Source: Catenovulum sp052056295 (GTDB lineage: Bacteria; Pseudomonadota; Gammaproteobacteria; Enterobacterales; Alteromonadaceae). From it: DNA of 64,000 nucleotides. The stretch covers positions 1,984,001-2,048,000 of the forward strand of contig NZ_CP182493.1 of NCBI RefSeq assembly GCF_052056295.1, written 5' to 3'. Below are positions 16,385 through 26,000 of this stretch, piece by piece. The notes below the pieces were generated by a model. That model saw only the letters and a program-made list of their open reading frames with translations, made no database searches and had not been told where the DNA came from. Position 1 is the first letter of the stretch. Each line of letters begins with the position of its first letter. The position numbers and the translations under genes were made by a program.

Positions 16385-17176
16385 TTATCCTTTAATTTGC
16401 GCGAGTAACTCGGGTTTATGTTTAGCGAGTAATTGTGTTATTTGTTGTTTATGCCCTGCGTCTTTTTGGTAAAAATGCTGGGTATAACGTTCTAATTCAA
16501 CTTGATGCTGGTCATTCAAATTATGCAATTGGATGGCTAACCAAATGGACGCTGGTGGCGTCCTATCTGCCAACGCCTGCTCAATCACATAAGCAAAACA
16601 CATATTAGATAATTCGGCATTTTGCCTTGTGTTTAGATTAGTTGCTGAACTGATATCCAAGCCCATAAATAAGGCTTTTAGAACCATTTGATTAAAGTTT
16701 AGTTCCGGAAAAAATTCGGCTGGATACGGGTTTTGCAGTGCAAGCGCGCTAAATTCGACAGTCGCATTACAACGGCCTGCTTTGATTGCAGTTGCCAAGG
16801 CTTGGCCATTTGGGTCAATAAAATTTAAGCCTTTGAGCAAAGCTGTTTTTTCGCTTTGGTCACCAAACTGGTAATAGCTCTTAACTAAATAAGCAATGTC
16901 AGGGCAAGTTTGCGCAACTTGTACTAATAACAACAAACGTATGGTTTCAGCAAAATCGAAATGAGCAAATCGAGCGACTAACTCGTCTGTTCCATTAAAA
17001 GACTGATCTGGCACTGAGCGCTTAACCCCAGCCGATATAGTTAATAATTCATCAATTTGTTTTTGTGGATCAGCCTCAACTAATTTTTGTTTAGCAGATA
17101 ATAACCAATCAATTTGTGCTGTCGATAAATGTTGGTCAACCCATTGTTGCAGTTGGACAATTTGTTGTGATTGCAT
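16385..17176 (-). CDS. eboA: EboA domain-containing protein
   Basis: The ~263-residue all-helical protein has no enzyme motif. 'QSFNGTDELVARFAHFDFAETIRLLLLVQ', 'LLKGLNFIDPNGQALATAIKAGRCNATVEFSALALQNPYPAEFFPELNFNQMVLKALFMGLDI' are the EboA-type conserved stretches. The ATG at 17176 is preceded by GGTGG; an upstream GTG is possible. Its role within the ebo system is unknown; its place between the prenyltransferase and the TatD hydrolase, with gaps under 15 bases, fixes it in the operon. Confidence 0.85.
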   Translation of the reverse strand: MQSQQIVQLQQWVDQHLSTAQIDWLLSAKQKLVEADPQKQIDELLTISAGVKRSVPDQSFNGTDELVARFAHFDFAETIRLLLLVQVAQTCPDIAYLVKSYYQFGDQSEKTALLKGLNFIDPNGQALATAIKAGRCNATVEFSALALQNPYPAEFFPELNFNQMVLKALFMGLDISSATNLNTRQNAELSNMCFAYVIEQALADRTPPASIWLAIQLHNLNDQHQVELERYTQHFYQKDAGHKQQITQLLAKHKPELLAQIKG

Positions 17177-17188
17177 GTTAACCACCCA

Positions 17189-18085
17189 TTAGGTCATATA
17201 AAGTTTTTGCGCTAAAAAGCGGCATGGCAACAGTAAAACCAGCAACATAAGTGCAATTGCATAATGCCCTGCCATAGCTACAAGCATAGCATCAAATGGG
17301 ATGACTGCGATTATCATCCATTTAATCGTCAATTGAATTTGTTTGGGCGTAAAGTTAGTGGTTAACAAGACAAAACGCTGCAATAAAAATAACGCTGCAA
17401 CTGTTAATAACAACCATGAAACTAAGCTTGACCAACCGGATAATTGAAATACCGACCAGTGTAAATAAACCAGTGGCAAATAGGCTAAAGCCAATAATAG
17501 CTCAACCACCAGCAAGGTGTTTTTATTGCTTGCATGGGTTTCTTGTTTACTTAAAAAAGTCACAGCGCTGATATAAAAGAAGATGGGGCTAGCAATTAAC
17601 AGCGCAAAGAAAATATCAAGTTGCGCAGTGGTAACAGTGACAAAACTTGCTCCCAACAACCAGTTAAACAAACGGCAACTGGCCATAGTAAAGGCCCCTA
17701 ACAACCCTTGTTTAAATACGCCGTTATATAAAACTATGCTTAAAGTTAAACACACGCCTAACACTAAACTGGTTAAATTGTTTGGGTTAAATAAATAACA
17801 AGCGCCTAGCGCTATACAAAACAATACGGCCACCAGCATTTGCGCTGAGGCTAAGCTAATTTGCCCACTTGGCAGCGGGCGAAACGGTCGCTCTTGCGCG
17901 TCTTCTGAAAAATCTAAACAATCGTTTAGCGCCATGCCCGCATAATAAAAACACATGCTAGCAATAACCAAATACAACAATTGCCAAGTCAACTGCCCAC
18001 CACTAACAATAGCAGCCGCCGCAACAATATTTGTTATCGCAGTGATGCCATTTGGCGCACGAATTAACTGTAAATATGCTTTCAA
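17189..18085 (-). CDS. eboC: EboC, UbiA-superfamily prenyltransferase
   Basis: The 298-residue integral membrane protein has about eight to nine hydrophobic segments. The first Asp-rich motif is 'NDCLDFSEDAQERPFRPLPSG', the N-D-x-x-D-x-x-x-D and R-P pattern of UbiA enzymes, preceded by 'YYAGMALNDCLD'. The second Asp motif (usually D-x-x-x-D after TM6) is weak, with only scattered charged residues around 'SKQETHASNK', as seen in other divergent family members. It would transfer a prenyl group from a polyprenyl diphosphate to an acceptor in the membrane. Starts one base after eboD ends. Confidence 0.88.
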   Translation of the reverse strand: MKAYLQLIRAPNGITAITNIVAAAAIVSGGQLTWQLLYLVIASMCFYYAGMALNDCLDFSEDAQERPFRPLPSGQISLASAQMLVAVLFCIALGACYLFNPNNLTSLVLGVCLTLSIVLYNGVFKQGLLGAFTMASCRLFNWLLGASFVTVTTAQLDIFFALLIASPIFFYISAVTFLSKQETHASNKNTLLVVELLLALAYLPLVYLHWSVFQLSGWSSLVSWLLLTVAALFLLQRFVLLTTNFTPKQIQLTIKWMIIAVIPFDAMLVAMAGHYAIALMLLVLLLPCRFLAQKLYMT

Positions 18086-18086
18086 A

Positions 18087-19259
18087 TTATGCGACTTCCG
18101 TCCAATTTAGGTATTCTTGCAACTGCAACGCCTGAATCGCATCTTGCATCACAGCAATATCAATTTCTCTAGCTTCAAAACCACAACCAATTTGTGATAA
18201 CAAAGTAATACACAAGCGGCCACCTAAATGCTCTTTAAACTCATTTAATGCTTGTTTTACATCGAGTTGATAAATAGCTGGGTGAGTTAATTCAAACCCG
18301 AGCGTTTCTAACAGAATTAAAATTTGTGCAAGTTCGTTTTGTTGAATATAACCCATCAAGTGTGAATAAATACTATCCAGCGCGATACCTATAGCGACGG
18401 CTTCACCATGGCGTAAACTGTTGTTGGAAATTTCTTCTAATTTATGCGCTGACCAATGGCCAAAATCAAGTGGACGCGCCGAGCCAAATTCAAATGCATC
18501 ACCACTGGTCGCGATATGGTGCAAATGCCACTGAGCACCTTTATAAATCATGCTTTCCATCGCAGTTTGCTCAAATTTAGCCAGAGCATCTTTGTCGCTA
18601 TATAACTCGTAGAAAAAGGCGCGATCTTTAATCAAAGCAACTTTAATCGCTTCAGCTATGCCAGCACGTTTGTCGCGTGCTTCTAAGGTATCAAGCAAAT
18701 CATGATCGTTAATCACAGCAAATGGCGGGACAAATGTGCCTAAATAATTTTTGCGTTTGTGGTAGTTAATGGCGTTTTTAACGCCAACTGCTGCATCGTT
18801 TTGTGCAAGCACTGTGGTTGGCATTCTAATTAAACGAATACCGCGATGCGCTGTTGCAGCTGCATAACCAACCGCGTCGATTACTGCACCACCACCAATA
18901 ACTAAAATGTATGAATGTCGATCGATGGCAAATTTTTCGACCGCAGAATAAATTGTATCTAAAACTTGCGTATCGTTTTTACAAGCTTCACCACCAGCAA
19001 TTTGAATGGCAGGTAAACAATTTAACCCGTGCTGCTGCATGTAGCTGTATATTTGTGAGATAAGTTGTGGTTGTTTCGCCACCACTTGGCCATCGATAAC
19101 AGGGAGTATTTTCGGCTGCTCGTCTTGATTATCAATCAGCTCAGCTAATGCTGAATTATCCAATGCAAAACTATTGCGTAAAAACATCACTGGATATTGA
19201 TACTGCACAGTAAAACTCTGCTGAATTATTTTATGCTGTGTTGGGTACAAATCTGCCAT
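18087..19259 (-). CDS. eboD: EboD, 3-dehydroquinate synthase-like sugar phosphate cyclase
   Basis: About 390 residues from the ATG at 19259 (GGGG upstream; a TTG 19 codons earlier is less likely). It has the NAD-binding 'LVIGGGAVIDAVGYAAATAHRG', then 'IRMPTTVLAQNDAAVGVKNAINYHKRKNYLGTFVPP', 'RDKRAGIAEAIKVALIKD' and the metal-site His region 'LDFGHWSAHKLE' and 'LRHGEAVAIGIALD', as in DHQ synthase and EEV synthase. It is not the housekeeping aroB, given its ebo neighbours. It probably cyclises a sugar phosphate to a cyclitol-type precursor; the substrate is unknown. First gene of the operon. Confidence 0.88.
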   Translation of the reverse strand: MADLYPTQHKIIQQSFTVQYQYPVMFLRNSFALDNSALAELIDNQDEQPKILPVIDGQVVAKQPQLISQIYSYMQQHGLNCLPAIQIAGGEACKNDTQVLDTIYSAVEKFAIDRHSYILVIGGGAVIDAVGYAAATAHRGIRLIRMPTTVLAQNDAAVGVKNAINYHKRKNYLGTFVPPFAVINDHDLLDTLEARDKRAGIAEAIKVALIKDRAFFYELYSDKDALAKFEQTAMESMIYKGAQWHLHHIATSGDAFEFGSARPLDFGHWSAHKLEEISNNSLRHGEAVAIGIALDSIYSHLMGYIQQNELAQILILLETLGFELTHPAIYQLDVKQALNEFKEHLGGRLCITLLSQIGCGFEAREIDIAVMQDAIQALQLQEYLNWTEVA

Positions 19260-19384
19260 ACAGACCCCGCTATCTAGTTTGTGGAACAATTTTGTGTGTG
19301 CAAGCGCGCCAAACAAATGTTAACGCAAGGTTAACTATACGGCTTTTTAGCTTGGATTAAAAACTTGTCAATGCTCTGCAACTT

Positions 19385-19428
19385 ATGAATACGTATTCAT
19401 AAAATTAGACTAATGAATACGTATGCAA
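19385..19428. promoter_or_regulatory. Two palindromic operator copies upstream of the ebo operon
   Basis: ATGAATACGTATTCAT (19385-19400) is a perfect 16-bp palindrome. A second copy, ATGAATACGTATGCAA, begins at 19413, a 28-bp (nearly three helical turns) offset. They lie 126-170 bp before the eboD ATG. The form suits a TetR/MarR-type dimer binding side by side. No regulator gene is adjacent, so it would be encoded elsewhere. Confidence 0.6.
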
Positions 19429-19937
19429 AGAAAATTAGCGCATAAAACAACAATTTACACACAGACAACAACAAATCATATCCTTTTGATTTTAAAAGAA
19501 ATAAAAACAAAAATATCGACATATGTCAATCGTAATAGCAAATTGACCACCTCAAAAAGCAAATTTCATACACGCTATTCAGCCAAGCCATAGAGTGCCA
19601 AAAAACGCCTTTTTCAGCCAAGTGTATATTCCAGTTGGACAATTCACTTAAACAAAAAAGATACATTTAGTTATAAATTTGATTTAGCAAAACGAGCAAG
19701 AACACGAACAAAATACGATTTAACTTAATGATTTATATAAAAATAACTCAATTCCAACACAACAGCTGTATACAGTTCAAAAAGACAGAACACACATAAG
19801 AGTAAATAAATTCACTTTGTCAACATGTAAACAACAGGTTAACCAGAACCCCAGTTCGAAGCTTTTTGTTACACTCTGGTTACATAGATCCAACTATTTT
19901 GCTGTGTTAATTTTTGTGATGAACAGTGCGCCTATTT

Positions 19938-20008
19938 GAACAAAAAGACGCTTTGTTCAGCTACGGACACCCACGGAAGATCCGAAGTCACGGCCCTAAT
20001 ACAAGGGA
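19938..20008 (+). promoter_or_regulatory. Structured mRNA leader of unknown class
   Basis: Three hairpins can form in succession: GAACAAA/TTTGTTC (19938-19958), CGGA/TCCG (19964-19984) and CCC/GGG (~19994-20006). Fragments such as GACGC, AGCTACGG and GTCACGGCCCTAA recall pieces of cyclic-di-GMP-I aptamers, but the GGCAAACC block is absent, so I do not call that class. The giant gene's RBS (GAGGTGG, at ~20024) follows. Confidence 0.35.
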
Positions 20009-20034
20009 ACTTACACATAAAATGAGGTGGATAT

Positions 20035-23000
20035 ATGCACACAACAAAGGATACTGGGCGAGTTAAACACGCCTTGCATTACTATCTGTTGCCAGTGTTA
20101 AGTGTTTCAGTTATGAGTTGTACACTCAGTTTTGAAACCCAAGCCGCGGTAACAGAAACATCCATTTGTTATGATAATAACAATGGTTACAACAACCCTA
20201 AAATTTATATGTGGAATTCAGCCCCAGCTGGAGCAATCGTAAATACTAACTGGCCAGGTCAAGATATGACCCAAGAGGGCAGTTTTTATTGTTACGATCC
20301 AGGCGTGGCGGTTAATTCACTAAACGTAATTTTTAATGACAACGGCAACCCACAAACTGCCGATTTAAACATGCCTGGCGCCACAACTTGTTATCAAAAC
20401 AACCAATGGCAAACACTGGCCGATTGTGGATTGATTTCAGTTAATCAGCCACCGGTAGCCAATGCAGGCGCAGATGTTACGGTAAATTTAGGTGATTCAG
20501 TCATTTTAGATGGCAGTAACTCGAGTGACGCTGACGGGAATATTGTTAGTTACCAATGGGACAATGGTTCAACCGGTGTGTCTCCAACAACCACGTTTAA
20601 CAGCGAAGGTACTTTTACTATCACCCTAACAGTAACGGATGATCAAGGTGCAACAGCCACCGACTCTGTGGTTGTGACTGTAATTGATACCAGCAACGCA
20701 CCTACAGTCACGGCAAGTACCATCTGTTATGACAATGCCGCAAACTTTACCAATCCAACCGTATATTTATGGAATGGACAACCACAAGGTGCATTTGCCA
20801 ATTTAGACTGGCCAGGCGAAGCATTAACAGCCACAGGTAATGTTTATTGTTACGACACAGAAGCTGATTTAACTTCAATCAGTGTTATTTTTAACGACAA
20901 TGGTGCAAACCAAACGGCTGATTTAGCCGCAACTTGGCCAAATGTTTGTTATCAAAACAATCAATGGACTACATTGCAATCTTGTGGATTAAATGTCGGT
21001 ACAGGGCCAGGGCCAGATCCTGTCTATAATTATCCACAAGGCAAAGCAATTTATTACATCAATAATAATAACTTTGCCGCACCAACCGCGCATACTTGGG
21101 ATTTTGTGCCTGCTGCAAGTTGGCCAAATTCAAACTGGCCAGGTCATGCATTAGCAGAATTCGGTGGATTTAACGCATGGTTTTTAGATATTCCTGAAGA
21201 TGTTGTTTCAGGCAAAGTTATCTTTACTGACAATGGCGCAAACCAAACAGCCGATTTAGATTTTACTGGCGATAACCTGTGTTACAACAATGGTGTTTGG
21301 ATGACAGCGACAGCTTGTGGTATTCCAACTCAAGCATCAGCTGATGCAGGACCTGATAGAAAAGCCAATCAAAACAGCCAAATAGCTTTAACTGTGGTTG
21401 CTGGCAATGGCGATTTAGCCGCAACAACTTGGCAAAGTGATGCTTGGTCTGGTTCATTAATGGGCGAGTCTGTGGTCACACCTGAACTAACAGTTCAAGG
21501 TACATACACTGTGACTATGACTCTAGCTAGCGGTGAAACAGATACCTTTGCATTAGAAGTAGTTGCAGCAACTCAAGCATTGCCTGAGCGTCCACAATTA
21601 CTTAAACCGCTTAACTTCCCACTGTCGGGCAGTGTTTCATCTGGTAACTATACCTATGAATCAGCATTCCCTGCATTAGATGGCTATTTTGCATCACCTG
21701 TGCATGTAACCAATGACGGGGTAAATGATCTTATCTACGTAGTAGACAAAAAAGGTACATTATCCGTTTTTGCCAATGACCCTAACGTAACGCAAGCACA
21801 AGTTACCACCCTATTGGATATCACAGGCGAAGTGCGCAACTACCACGAACAGGGTTTGTTATCAGTCGCTTTCCATCCAAATTTCGCGACAAACGGTTAC
21901 GCCTATATTTTCTACATTGAAGGCGACAACGATAACGAAAGTGATAATGGCGTATTTGGCGATGCAGTGCTTGAGCGTATCACCTTAAACGATACAACCT
22001 TGCCAACAGCAGCCAGCGATAGAGTAGAAATTTTACGTATCCCTCAACCAGGGCCAGATCATAAAGGCGGTATGATGCAGTTTCATCCGTCGACTGGTGA
22101 ATTTTTCTTAAGTATTGGTGACGGTGCTTATGGCGATACGGCGATCACGCCAACTCAGCCAGATCCGCGTACCAACAATAGCTCACAAGAAACGGATAAC
22201 CTGCGCGGTTCATTTATCCGCATCATAATGCGTGATACACCAAATGCACAAGGCTTGTACTACGACATTCCAGCTGACAACCCATTTGTCAATGACCCGA
22301 ATGTACGAGATGAAATTTGGTCTTACGGCCATCGTAACCCTTGGCGTTGGGCCTTTGATACTGTATTGCCTTACACCTTATGGGAAACTGAGATCGGCCA
22401 ACAAGGTTTTGAAGAAGTAAACATTATTCAAGCGGGCAACAACTATGGTTGGCCTATCTGTGAAGGTAATACCCACAGAGGCAACGACGGTGGTGATGCT
22501 AACTTCAGCCGCGACTGTACTAATGATTTAACCGGCCCAACAGGTGGTTATGATCACAATACAGGTTCAGTTGCTATTATCGGTGGTTTTGTTTACCGCG
22601 GTAGCCAATTGCCGGGTTTAACCGGTCGCTTTATTTACGGCGATTATGTCAGTAAAAAAATCTGGTCTGCGACCGAAGGCGACACAGACGTATTAGTCAG
22701 TAATGCTTTCCCAAGTAATATTTCGTCATTCGGCACAGATGTTAGCGGTGAAGAAGTATTTATCAGCTCACATGGTGAAGAATACGGCGGTTTATCTTCT
22801 ATCTACCGCATGGTTGATAGTGATGTGCAAGCGGCAGTTATTCCTGCAACCTTATCTGCAACAGGTTTATTTGCTGACTTAACAAACTTAACACCTGTAC
22901 ATGGTGTGATTGAGTACGATGTTAATTCTGACGGTTGGTTTGACGGTTTAATCACACGCCACTTTATTGCTGTACCAAATGGCGAAACCATTAACTTTGA

Positions 23001-26000
23001 TGCCAATAACGTGTGGGATTTACCTGCAGGTTCAGTATTAGTTAAACACTTAGCACGCCCTATTAATGCGACTGATTCTGTGCCTTATCAAACCTCAGTA
23101 TTGTTCCGCCAAAACTCTGGCAACTGGGCTGCGGCAAACTATTACTGGAATGCTCAAGCGACAGATGCTGATTTGGTCAACCAAGCATTTGAAGAAACGG
23201 TTGAACAATTCTACGACCAAGCGCCAAGCTTAGTCCAACACAGAGTGCGCTCTGGCGCTGAATGTTCGTCTTGTCACACAGGTACAGGTAGTAAAGATCC
23301 TATTTCAATTGATACAAAACAATTGAACAAAGATTTTGATTACCAAGGTGTAGTAGCTAATCAGCTAGACAGCTTTAATCAAGTCGGTATCTTTGATCAA
23401 AACATTGGTTTTGCAGCTAACTTAGCTGAATTACCAGATCCAACAGACACCAATAAATCGGTTGATGAGCGTGCTCGTGCATACTTAGATACTAACTGTT
23501 CTCACTGTCATGGTGGTGGTTTTATGGATATGAACTATGAAACTGACCTAAAAGATATGGAGATTATGAACATCAAGCGTGGTGCGGTTTACCGCATGTT
23601 ACCGTTCGATCATTCAGCCAGTATTATCTACAACTACCAAACCGACGATGCTAACCGTATGCCGAAAGGCAGTTTAATTACTAATCCTTTAGCAAGCAAA
23701 TTAATTGCAGATTGGATTGACGGTGTTGGCGCAAGCCAAACGGCAATGCAAGTAACAGCGACAAATAGCTCTGTAGGCATTGGCGCAAGTACAAGTGTTT
23801 CAGCCATGGCTTTATACGACAATGGTTTTGAAGTGGCACCAACTGCAGGTGTAACTTGGTCAAGCAGTGATACTTCGGTTGTGACTGTTTCTGGAACAAG
23901 CGGCCAAGCGACTGTACAAGGTGTGAACAGTGGCTCTGCGACTATTACGGCCAGCAGTGGTGGTTACAGTGGCAATATTGTTATTACTGTAGCAACAGGT
24001 CCTGATGCACCAACTGATTTAACCGCAGTAGCAGCATCAGACACTAGCATCAGCTTAAGCTGGACAGATGTCGCAACTGATGAAGTGAATTACCAAGTTA
24101 GCCGTGCAACCTCAGCAACAGGTCCTTTCACGCTAGTGTCAACGCTCGCTGCGAATACAACAGGCATGACAGACTCAGGTTTAGCACCTTCAACTTTATA
24201 TTATTACCAAGTTGTGGCTAAAGGTGCATCGGTTGACTCTGCCGCTGCTAGTGCCAGCGCACAAACGCAAGATCCTGCACCAATTGATGGTTTAACTATA
24301 GTTGCACCAGCAACTGTGCAGTTAATTAGCGGCGAATCACGCCAATTAGTTGCAGTAGCAACAGCGGGTGACGAAACAGTTTCGGCAACATTAAGCTCAA
24401 GCTGGACAAGCGCAAATAGCAATATTGTATCTGTTTCTAACTCAGGTTTATTAAGTGCGGGTTCTACGGCGGGCGTTACTACTATCACAGTAACCAACCA
24501 AGGTATCAGCACAAATATTCAAGTTGAAAACTTAGGTGTTGCTCAATACATCTACTTCAATACACCTGCCAATTGGGCTAACCCAACAGCGTATATTTGG
24601 AACAATGAAATAACCACACGCCCAGCTGCTTGGCCTGGCTCTGCAATTACGCAAACTGCGGACAATTTAGGTGGAAAATGGCGTAAGGTTTTAGTGCCAG
24701 TTAACTGGGCAAATAGCAATGGGGATATCAATATTATCTTTAACAATGCAGGTGCAAACAAAACTGCAGACTTAACAGTAAATATTGCCAACCCAAGCTA
24801 TTACGACCAAGGCTGGTTAGCACAAGCGCCAACAGGTGACGGTAGCGAAGCTGGTACGCAAATCCAAATTGGTAATGGTGTTATTACCTTATCAGGCAGT
24901 GCCGATTTAACTGGCAAATTATTCCCTGTTGGAACTGTTCTAGATGTAACAGCAAACCCTGCTGGTACAGGCTTAGAGTTTAAACAGTGGGAAGGCTCAG
25001 GTGCAGCATACTTAGTCGATGCTAAAGCTGAAAATACTCAAATTGTTATCGCTGATGCACTGTCCTTTACCCTACTTGCGGTATTTGGCCCTGCAACGGA
25101 TGAACATTTAGTTGGCCGTAATTATTACAACAACCAAGGCTGTACTGGTTGTCATGGTGCAGATGGTACAGGTTCACCACAGCTGTTAGGTTTAAGCAGT
25201 CAATATACGTTAGCAGAATTGACCAGTTACATTGAAACTAATATGCCAATTGGTAATGCAAGCTTATGTACTGGTGAATGTGCAAGTTCTACAGCCGCTA
25301 TGATTTTAGACGAAGCTTTCACTGCGCCATCGAATACTTGTAATTTGGATGATTTGGACGACGTAGTGCCACAAGACAGAAGTTATCGTTTATTGTCTAC
25401 CTTGGAATACAACAACTCGGTACGTGACTTACTAGGTTTAACAACAGATATTGATGTAACCTCAGGTAATGTTCCGGCAGATATTCCAGCAAATGGCTTT
25501 AAAACCAATGCCAACACTGTCTTTACTAATGATTACGCTAAAGGTTATGTCTTAGCAGCTGAAGCAGCAGCGTCTATGGTGGCAGATATGTACAGCCTAA
25601 CTTCTGGCTGTAACAATATTAGCTGTTTCTTAGATGATTTTGCTAAACGAGCATTTAGACGTCCATTAACTGCAACGGAAAAAACTTCATTGACGGGTGT
25701 GTACAACGACCAAGGTCAATTAGCGCTGTTAAGCACTATTTTATCATCACCTGCTATGTTGTATCGCTCGGAAGTAGGTGAAGTAAATACCGACGGTTAT
25801 TTCGAACTAACTGATTACGAAGTCGCGACTTTACTAGCATATACCTACTGGGCAACCACGCCTGATAGTTGGTTGATGAGTAAAGCAGATAACGGCGAAC
25901 TGAGCACTTCAACTCAAATTGCGTCAACCCTAGCAATCATGCTGCAAGACGCTAAAGCTGAAATAGCCTTTGAACGCTTTATTGCAGGTTGGTTGAACTT

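Larger units (their letters stand above)
19260..20034. other. AT-rich divergent intergenic region
   Basis: This 775-bp region between eboD and the giant secreted protein carries the ebo operators, a short palindrome GACATATGTC (19518-19527), an inverted pair AACCAGA / TCTGGTT around 19840-19881 and, near the right gene, a structured leader. No coding frame with support was seen. Confidence 0.6.

Noticed and set aside
19938..20008. Cyclic-di-GMP-I riboswitch
   Set aside because: Short fragments match but the GGCAAACC block and tetraloop-receptor layout are absent.
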